Shown here: positions 5,299 through 10,352 of the stretch, one piece after another
How the letters are laid out: each line of letters begins with the position of its first letter
Numbering within the stretch: position 1 is the first letter of the stretch
The notes under the pieces: generated by a model
The model's database searches: none
Told to the model about the DNA's origin: nothing
What the model saw: the letters and a program-made list of their open reading frames with translations, nothing else
Translations under genes and position numbers: made by a program
From: an uncultured Eubacteriales bacterium
GTDB taxonomy: Bacteria; Bacillota; Clostridia; Oscillospirales; Ruminococcaceae
Direction: 5' to 3'
Length of the DNA: 10,352 nucleotides
Assembly: GCA_902493155.1 (NCBI GenBank)
Contig: CABUOE010000070.1
Span: 1-10,352, forward strand

Positions 5299-5365
5299 AA
5301 AAAAATGGCCGGGCATTAGGAAATAGAGGGGTACGTCCCCTCACATTCCTAATGTCCGGCCATTT
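5299..5365 (-). terminator. Compound intrinsic terminator after the Com-like gene
   Basis: A 20-bp outer stem (5303-5322 with 5346-5365, one G-T pair) encloses a GAGGGG/CCCCTC inner hairpin. On the minus strand it is followed by seven T (plus A at 5299-5305). It ends the immA/com unit and separates it from the sigma-like gene. The long, nearly perfect outer arms also fit a small palindromic mobile repeat used as a terminator. Confidence 0.75.
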
Positions 5366-5459
5366 GGTGACTATCTACCTTACGGTACGATGACCCGTTG
5401 CTCGGTACACTTAGACCTTATTCTGTTGTCACTTCCCGCTTCGTGTTTAATATCCGAAA
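5366..5459. other. Short gap with weak RNA-fold potential
   Basis: No ORF is supported here. GTGAC (5367-5371) pairs with GTCAC (5428-5432), and on the minus strand TACC-GTAA-GGTA (5387-5376) forms a small GNRA-type hairpin inside. This may be the 3' untranslated part of the Com-like transcript. The signal is weak. Confidence 0.25.
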
Positions 5460-5630
5460 CTACCCTGCCTTCCGGTATAATATCTTCCGGCGCAGGGCCA
5501 GATCGACCTCCACGACCCTATGACAGCGGGGGCACTTGATCTCAATTTTTCCTGTAGTAGGTGATATCTTGTCCATCACGCGCCAATTACATTTAGGGCA
5601 CCTCACGGCAACATTGATAGGTTGGGCCAT
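5460..5630 (-). CDS. Com-like zinc-ribbon small protein
   Basis: This 56-aa protein has two CxxC knuckles (C11-P-K-C14 and C33-P-R-C36) separated by about 18 residues, then a basic tail (ALRRKILYRK). This is the layout of the Com family. Phage Mu Com is a zinc protein that binds mom mRNA and activates its translation, while bacterial relatives are mostly uncharacterised. The start ATG (5630-5628) overlaps the immA stop by one base (TGATG), and GGAGGA lies 9 nt upstream, so translation should be coupled. The start at MAQP is well supported. It probably binds nucleic acid through a zinc ribbon. Its target is unknown. Confidence 0.8.
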   Translation of the reverse strand: MAQPINVAVRCPKCNWRVMDKISPTTGKIEIKCPRCHRVVEVDLALRRKILYRKAG

Positions 5631-6346
5631 CAGTTATCATCCTCCATTTCAATATCGGCCAGCGCATAGGGGTTCTGCAAATAATCCTTTTTCAGCAGGC
5701 CAAGTCTTTTCAGTCTGATGGACATAGCCTGTTTGGAAACACCAAGGAACTGTGTCATTTTGCAGAATAGTTCATATTCCTTTGGCCGGTATATTTTATT
5801 CAATATATCAATACCGCACTCTAAGTTAAATTTTTGGAGCGCCCCAAGTACGATCTCAGAGGGGAGCAGGAGAGCAGACGCTAAATTATCAGCTTGCCAC
5901 TCATCCCAATCGCGGATTGGAAATTGCGGACTACGCCCCTGATAATAGACAACACGATTTTGAAGCAATCTATTAGTTGAATATAAGCTGGCTAAAATCT
6001 GGTGGGCTGTTTCGTGCGCCAAAGTAAAGTGATATCTTCCGCACAGAGCTGGATTCTTCTTTAAGTCAGTTTCTATTAGGAGAGTTCTTCCATCAAGGTA
6101 GTAGAAGCAGCGCTGACCACTATCATCGTAGAGTTCAACGCCGACCTCCTTAAATGCGGTCATTCCGAGGGTCAGCCCGTCTTTTGATAGATGGAAATAG
6201 TCAATGTGGAGGCCGCAAAGCTCGCATGCGAGGATTTCAGGGTCAACACGATCAACTTGCCGGTCTACAAACTGAGGTAAATGCTTGTAGTCATTGAAAA
6301 CCTGGGTTGCTATTTTTTCAATGTCACTTCGGGATAAATAACTCAT
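5630..6346 (-). CDS. ImmA/IrrE-type metallopeptidase (leftward)
   Basis: This 238-aa protein has the zinc peptidase signature HETAH (H111, E112, H115) followed by DEWQADNLASALLLP (about 148-162), the usual third-ligand and substrate-region motif of ImmA/IrrE. The N-terminal 100 residues include CELC (41-44), an unusual touch. The C-terminal part (about 190-225) looks like a small helical or HTH-like segment (LGVSKQAMSIRLKRLGLL). Family members cleave XRE-type repressors or regulators in the cytoplasm. I chose the ATG at 6346 because AAGGG (6355-6359) lies 8 nt upstream. The preceding ATG at 6349 is possible, and the longer open frame to 6565 runs through the promoter. Its likely substrate is the XRE protein encoded divergently. 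Confidence 0.85.
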   Translation of the reverse strand: MSYLSRSDIEKIATQVFNDYKHLPQFVDRQVDRVDPEILACELCGLHIDYFHLSKDGLTLGMTAFKEVGVELYDDSGQRCFYYLDGRTLLIETDLKKNPALCGRYHFTLAHETAHQILASLYSTNRLLQNRVVYYQGRSPQFPIRDWDEWQADNLASALLLPSEIVLGALQKFNLECGIDILNKIYRPKEYELFCKMTQFLGVSKQAMSIRLKRLGLLKKDYLQNPYALADIEMEDDN

Positions 6347-6400
6347 CATTTGTACCCTTATTTTCATAAAAACGAATTTCGACAAAAAGAAATAATAATC

Positions 6401-6429
6401 TTGACACGATGTGCAACTCGTTGTAATAT
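6401..6429 (+). promoter_or_regulatory. Rightward promoter for xre/immA
   Basis: TTGACA (6401-6406), a 17-bp spacer and TAATAT (6424-6429) match the sigma-A consensus closely. Initiation would be near 6436, leaving a leader of about 90 nt before the XRE start at 6528. It faces the leftward promoter at 6456-6484, so the transcripts cross each other's promoters. Confidence 0.75.
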
Positions 6430-6455
6430 ATGCGCAGGTCAAGTTCACATTCCAT

Positions 6456-6484
6456 ATTATAGGCAATTTGACTGCATATGTCAA
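6456..6484 (-). promoter_or_regulatory. Leftward consensus promoter for immA/com
   Basis: On the minus strand TTGACA (6484-6479), a 17-bp spacer and TATAAT (6461-6456) form a perfect consensus promoter. Initiation would be near 6449, leaving a leader of about 100 nt before the ATG at 6346. Such a strong promoter suggests that the unit is normally held by a repressor. Confidence 0.8.
6468..6484. promoter_or_regulatory. Candidate XRE operator
   Basis: TTGAC (6468-6472) and GTCAA (6480-6484) form a perfect inverted repeat with a 7-bp centre (TGCATAT). It covers the -35 box of the leftward promoter and lies just downstream of the rightward start. Binding by the adjacent XRE repressor would block the leftward unit. 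A weaker CAAC-TC-GTTG palindrome (6415-6424 region) lies in the rightward promoter spacer. Confidence 0.5.
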
Positions 6485-6527
6485 TATAGAATGTGTAATT
6501 AGTTGCATATTAGTTGGAGGTAGTATA

Positions 6528-6938
6528 ATGAAGTTTGCTGAAAAAGTACGAGCCGCAAGACTCAATATAGGCTATACGCAGAAGCAGCTTGCGGAAATAA
6601 CTCATGTTGCGCTCCGTACTATCGTCAGCTATGAAAAAGGGGAAAGTTACCCCCGAAAAAGAGAAACCTACGCAGCCCTTGCAAATGCCCTCAATGTTGA
6701 AACAAACTACCTCTTGACAGAAGATGAAGAATTTGTGGTCAATGCCGCTGAACGATATGGCGCTCACGGAGCATCACAGGCCCAAGCTGTGATTGATGGA
6801 TTTTCCGGCCTGTGTGCTGGCGGCACTTTGTCCGAAGAAGATAAAGATGCTGTGATGAAAGCGTTACAGGACATTTATTGGGAGTCAAAAGCAAGGAACG
6901 TGCAAAAATATACACCAAAAAAATTCAAAAAATTCTGA
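6528..6938 (+). CDS. XRE-family (cI-like) transcriptional repressor
   Basis: This 136-aa protein has an N-terminal helix-turn-helix of the XRE/cI family (about 5-63: VRAARLNIGYTQKQLAEITH, then RTIVSYEKGESYPRKRET). It is followed by an acidic linker and a C-terminal helical part ending in a lysine-rich tail (YTPKKFKKF). GGAGG (6516-6520) lies 7 nt before the ATG at 6528. A longer frame from 6411 lacks an SD and starts inside the promoter. It is followed after 70 bp by an ImmA/IrrE-type peptidase gene, the ImmR-ImmA arrangement of ICEBs1-like elements. It probably represses excision or transfer genes and the leftward immA promoter, and is inactivated by proteolysis. Confidence 0.88.
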   Translation: MKFAEKVRAARLNIGYTQKQLAEITHVALRTIVSYEKGESYPRKRETYAALANALNVETNYLLTEDEEFVVNAAERYGAHGASQAQAVIDGFSGLCAGGTLSEEDKDAVMKALQDIYWESKARNVQKYTPKKFKKF

Positions 6939-7008
6939 TTATGGGACAGTGAACCATATATGATTTGTGATGCAAGGAAACCTTTGTGCTTTTGGGGGTG
7001 GAACGTCT

Positions 7009-7548
7009 ATGCTGCAAAAGGCAGAAACGATCTATCATAAAGCGAATGAACTTGTAAGGCGCTGTGGAACGCGGGATACCCTGCGAATCGCCGGTAAGAT
7101 CGGCATTTATATACACCAAATTGATACTTTTAAGGAGTTGCTGGGAATGTATAGTTACCAGCATAAGGAGAGACATATTCTGCTGAACTCCAACATGGAT
7201 TACATTACAGTTCAAATGGTCTGTGGACATGAGATCGGTCATGATATTTTTCATAGGGAGAAAGCCAAGAGCAGAATGGGGCTCCAGGATTTCACTCTGT
7301 TTGATATGCGGAGCGAGATGGAGTATGAGGCCAATGCCTTTGCAGCCCACTTGCGTATCGACAGTGAGGAATTGCTTGAGCTTGCAGGTCGCGGGTATGA
7401 TGTGGTTCAGCTTTCCTCAATAATGGGAACAAATGTTAATTTGGTGCTCATCAAGTTAAATGAACTCAACCGTATGGGGCTTCGACTTGCCCTGCCATAT
7501 GTTCCCCGTTCTGATTTTCTAAAAAATGTAAAAAATGTAACAGTATAA
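7009..7548 (+). CDS. ImmA/IrrE-type metallopeptidase (rightward)
   Basis: This 179-aa protein has HEIGH (H74, E75, H78) and a downstream EYEANAFAAHL (about 105-115) supplying the third zinc ligand, diagnostic of the ImmA/IrrE (COG2856) family. It is shorter than the leftward peptidase and quite different in sequence, so this is not a recent duplication. The start at 7009 has GGGGGTGG 7 nt upstream. An upstream in-frame ATG at 6967 has no SD. It shares the transcript of the XRE gene and is the most likely anti-repressor for it, as ImmA is for ImmR in ICEBs1. Confidence 0.85.
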   Translation: MLQKAETIYHKANELVRRCGTRDTLRIAGKIGIYIHQIDTFKELLGMYSYQHKERHILLNSNMDYITVQMVCGHEIGHDIFHREKAKSRMGLQDFTLFDMRSEMEYEANAFAAHLRIDSEELLELAGRGYDVVQLSSIMGTNVNLVLIKLNELNRMGLRLALPYVPRSDFLKNVKNVTV

Positions 7549-7550
7549 AA

Positions 7551-7587
7551 TAGAAATCGTCCTCTACAAAGTAGGGGGCGATTTCTA
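7551..7587. terminator. Hairpin terminator after the rightward immA
   Basis: A 17-bp stem (7551-7567 with 7571-7587, two G-T pairs) closes an AAA loop directly after the stop codon. The plus strand lacks a T-tract, while the minus strand reads TTTTA after the stem. It is a strong fold but a weak canonical terminator. Confidence 0.5.
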
Positions 7588-7641
7588 TAACTCATTACAA
7601 TCTAATTGGAAACTCCAGCTTGATTAGGTCTTAGTTGTTTA

Positions 7642-7669
7642 TTGACATTTCCTCATTCTGCACTATTAT
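7642..7669 (+). promoter_or_regulatory. Promoter for the helicase gene
   Basis: TTGACA (7642-7647), a 16-bp spacer and TATTAT (7664-7669; five of six consensus bases) lie about 90 bp before the helicase reading frame. Nothing else is evident in 7588-7760. Confidence 0.55.
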
Positions 7670-7760
7670 TAAGAAAAGCAATAATGCAAGATGGTCGTAT
7701 GTTACGAGAACAATCTGTATCATCTAAAAAGTTAGATATGGGATAGGAGTCGGATACTAA

Positions 7761-9840
7761 TTGAGCTACATATCGGCATTTGATCCGTCAGAAGACAAAA
7801 AGAGGAATTTAGCCTCTAAGATATTATATATCAGCGAAAGCGTCACAAAATTCTTCTGGGATGACGCGCCCCGGCTCGGCATTCAGCAGCGAGAGGGGCC
7901 GCAGGACATGGCTTTCGACGTGCCGGACGCAATTAAAAGCGGCGTTATGTTGTGATTGAGACTGCGTTGGGATAGGAAAAAGCTTTGCCTATCTGATGCC
8001 CATTTTGCTTTACAATTCCAAAACCTTTCATCCAGTCGTAATCGCAACGTCAACCATTGCCTTGCAGGAGCAGCTTCTGAGCGATGTGGAGCGGCTGAAG
8101 AAATGGCTGCGCATTGAACCAGACCTCATTTTGGCGAAGGGGAAGAACCACTATCTTTGTCTCCGACGCGCGAGTGAGTATTTCCAGTCTGTTGACGGTA
8201 GTGCTCAGGCCCAAATCATAAGTGACATCCGAGCCGGCCATCAGGACCGGCGTTCCTTTACACAGCATATTCCTGACGCAGTCTGGGATAAGATCAATAT
8301 CACCCGCTTCAGCAAATCAGAGTGCGCTACCTGTAAGTATGCCGACGATTGCCAATATTACAATATGCGTATTGCCCTACGCTATACCCGCGGAGTCATC
8401 GTCTGCAACCAGGATCTCCTGTCCGCACACCTGCTCCTCCGGAATCAGGGGCAAGATGGGCTGTTAAACAATGAAGTCAAGCTGGTCGTTATAGATGAGG
8501 CACATCACCTGGAGGAAAAGGTGCGGAGCGCCACTACCACTCAATGTTGGCAGAGGCAGATCATTAAAACCATCTATGCAGCTGAGAAAGCGATTTGGCC
8601 CACAGAGCGACAATATGTTGCCGGAAAAATTTCCAGCACAGTGCACGATATAAAAGCCCTGTACCGACATCTGAGCGATCAAATGCAGCAACAGATCGAC
8701 GGTGCGGACCGCACTGTACGCGATTCCGAACGTCTCTTCTTGCGGGAGCACGTACATACTGCCGCGTTGGTCCAAAAAGCATCTCAGTCATTGGTGGAGC
8801 TCTCTGACAGCATCCAGATCTATGCCGACATGAGCCGCCGAAACCGTAACAGAGCGGCCATCGATGATCTGGCGATCCTTGTGGATTCGTTTTACGTCCT
8901 TGCCTCCTCCTGGGATGAGCAGCTCGTGTGGCTGGAGCGCAGAGGCCCATATACGCAGCTGACATGGTGCCCAAAGGGTACCAGCACCATCATCAACAAC
9001 CTGTTTTTCAGCGCCTCGATACAGACAATCCTGACCTCGGCTACCTTGACTAACACGCAGGACGGCGAGCTAGAAGAGCAATACTCCTATTTTGTTCGGA
9101 GTACCGGCTTTCCATTAGGAGATGCCGGAATGCTTGCGGAGCCAAAGCCCTCCCCCTATCTTTACGATGAGCATGCCCTCATTTACTACTGCAATGACCT
9201 GCCCCATCCCACCAAAGAGCGCGAGGAGTTCATCCAACAGGGGGTGGAGCGCCTGATCCAGCTTCTGGAGATCTCTCATGGCATGGCGCTGGTGCTTTTT
9301 ACTGCAAAGACTGATATGGAGGATGTCTATGCAGCGCTTCAAGGCCGTGACCTTCCTTATAAGATTCTGATTCAACAAAGTGGTGCCTCCCAAGAAAAAG
9401 TTCTGAGAGAGTTCAGAGAGGACGCAAATTCCGTACTCCTGGGCACCGGCGCTTACTGGGAGGGGATCAGCATCGAAGGTAAAAGCCTCTCCCATGTGAT
9501 AATCTTCCGCTTACCCTTTCCGGTGCCCGATCCGGTCATTGACTATAAGGCGTCGATTGCGAATGATCCCCTGATGGAGGTCAGCGTGCCGGAGATGATC
9601 ATCCACCTCAAGCAGGGCATCGGCCGCCTGATCCGAAATGAAACAGATACCGGCATCATCTCCATCATCGACCGGCGTCTCCGGGATGACCCACCGGAGC
9701 GATACCATGATATCGTCTGGGATGCTCTGCCGGTCCACAACAGGACCACAGACCTTCAGGACGTCCGGGAGTTCTATAAAAAAATTTGTGTACCACTAAG
9801 TATCAATCTTCCTTTTGCACAGGAGGGGGGACACGGCTAA
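7761..9840 (+). pseudogene. DinG/XPD-type iron-sulphur DNA helicase, frame broken at Walker A
   Basis: The gene is in three frames. Positions 7761-7955 (TTG start, AGGAG 11 nt upstream) encode an N-terminus with REGPQDMAF, where the Q-motif glutamine of the usual REGQ has become P. Positions 7946-7969 read YVVIETAL in a second frame. From 7969 the third frame reads GIGKSFAYLMPILL and stays open to 9840. Restoring one base near 7944 and one near 7969 gives a continuous SGRYVVIETALGIGKS Walker A. The rest is intact, counting from the ATG at 7996: Fe-S cysteines C55, C110, C113 and C119, DEAH 167-170, TSAT 347-350, GAYWEGISIEG near 485 and QGIGRLIR 540-547. XPD/DinG enzymes unwind DNA 5'-3' using ATP. 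As read, ATP binding is lost. Sequencing error is the main alternative. Confidence 0.85.
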
Positions 9841-9866
9841 GCATGTCCCCCCTTCTTCTGATTTTG
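9821..9866 (+). terminator. Terminator overlapping the helicase stop
   Basis: A GGGGGGACA/TGTCCCCCC stem (9825-9833 with 9844-9852), extended to about 13 bp with one G-T pair, surrounds the TAA at 9838-9840. It is followed by a T-rich stretch (TTCTTCTGATTTT). The loop is 10 nt. It is a reasonable rightward terminator, although the T-tract is interrupted. Confidence 0.6.
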
Positions 9867-10067
9867 CTATTTCCAATTTCTAGAACATGCTACTACTCCA
9901 GATAAATATAGAATGGCGCATACAGTATCCGAAGCCCCTCCTCGGAAATAAAACAGGTCAAATTTTCGTAAGAACTCAATTATTATTGCTCCGAGCAAAA
10001 TGGTTACAGAAAAGATAGCAACCTTTTTAATAGTTGATTTAATTACTGTCTTCAAATTAGTTCCCAT
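9867..10067 (-). CDS. Small two-helix membrane protein
   Basis: This 66-aa protein has a basic N-terminus (MGTNLKTVIKSTIKK) and two hydrophobic stretches, about residues 16-33 (VAIFSVTILLGAIIIEFL) and 48-62 (TVCAILYLSGVVACS), separated by a charged and aromatic loop. I do not recognise the family. No good SD precedes the ATG at 10067, but the ATG overlaps the stop of the upstream partial gene by one base (TGATG), so translation is probably by re-initiation. An accessory or immunity-like membrane partner of the upstream product is possible but not shown. Confidence 0.6.
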   Translation of the reverse strand: MGTNLKTVIKSTIKKVAIFSVTILLGAIIIEFLRKFDLFYFRGGASDTVCAILYLSGVVACSRNWK

Positions 10068-10352
10068 CAGGACACATCACTAGATGTGCAGGTAATTGTC
10101 CGGTCTAAAGAGATTTCTTCTTGTGCGGTCAAGCGCGAATCAAGCGTATATCCAGCATAAAGATTAAGTTTGACGCTGGACTTGTTGTAAGAACAAACAA
10201 AGGTTGCAGCTGGTTCAAACCGACAATTATCTTTCTGCGCATCTTTTTCAAGCGCTAACTCCCAAATTGCATCTGTGGAAGTACACTGAGTTGAGATTTC
10301 CGTGTCATAAATATTGCGAGTATAGGATTTTGAATGTCCAAAGGATATATTA
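10067..10352 (-). CDS. C-terminal part of an unknown protein, cut by the window edge
   Basis: On the minus strand a frame is open from the right edge for 94 codons to the TGA at 10069-10067. It reads NISFGHSKSYTRNIYD at the start and ends RTITCTSSDVS. Four cysteines are spread over the segment (TQC, DNC, FVC, ITC), with many Thr and Ser and alternating hydrophobics, which suggests a beta-rich, perhaps exported, domain. I do not recognise it. It overlaps the small membrane protein gene. Its N-terminus, and any signal peptide, lies outside the window. Confidence 0.55.
   Translation of the reverse strand, partial: NISFGHSKSYTRNIYDTEISTQCTSTDAIWELALEKDAQKDNCRFEPAATFVCSYNKSSVKLNLYAGYTLDSRLTAQEEISLDRTITCTSSDVS

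Noticed and set aside
6468..6499. Second rightward promoter (TTGACT ... TGTAAT) before the XRE gene
   Set aside because: Spacing is about 20 bp and the boxes are weak. The TTGACA-17-TAATAT at 6401-6429 is much better.
1..10352. CRISPR array, rRNA, or complete insertion sequence
   Set aside because: No spaced repeat series, rRNA-like segment or transposase frame was seen on either strand.

Overview
The window looks like the end of an integrated element (an integrative conjugative element, genomic island or decayed prophage) in a Gram-positive Clostridia-type bacterium. The host call rests on strong AGGAGG-type ribosome binding sites, consensus sigma-A promoters, GC-rich hairpin plus T-tract terminators, and gene families common in gut Oscillospiraceae/Lachnospiraceae elements. 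No housekeeping gene fixes the genus, so the host call is an inference.

Layout. Positions 1-224 are chromosomal flank with terminator hairpins. Positions 225-269 are the 3' half of a tRNA-Arg(CCT) gene on the minus strand, cut at the anticodon loop, which marks the element junction. From about 270 to 5183 nearly everything reads leftward toward that junction: a sigma-like HTH protein (4629-5183), a group II intron 5' fragment with no reverse transcriptase (about 4200-4593), a MazF-type toxin fused to a cysteine-rich tail (3441-4037), two near-duplicate excisionase-like HTH genes (3188-3427, 2784-3044) with a possible 30-aa leader ORF between them, a protein of three tandem HTH domains (2147-2743), the tyrosine integrase (717-2132), and a 68-aa ORF (495-701) beyond a terminator hairpin. 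A compound terminator (5299-5365) separates this block from the next.

Positions 5460-7548 form an immunity-type control module. Leftward are an ImmA/IrrE-type metallopeptidase and an overlapping Com-like zinc-ribbon gene (56 aa). Rightward are an XRE repressor and a second, different ImmA/IrrE-type peptidase. Between them two strong promoters face each other and share an inverted repeat that could be the repressor's operator. By analogy with ICEBs1 ImmR/ImmA, this module probably holds the element quiescent and releases it when the protease cleaves the repressor.

Positions 7761-9840 are a DinG/XPD-type iron-sulphur helicase whose Walker A region is broken by two apparent single-base losses. 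It is followed by a terminator. At the right edge a leftward partial gene of unknown function overlaps a small two-helix membrane protein gene. No conjugation, replication or capsid genes and no second attachment site were seen, so the rest of the element must lie beyond the right edge or be lost.

The most unusual items are the 21-bp perfect hairpin that buries the ribosome binding site of the sigma-like gene, the face-to-face promoters between the two ImmA units, the five excisionase-like HTH domains in one operon, the MazF-zinc-ribbon fusion, and the RT-less group II intron fragment upstream of the toxin gene.
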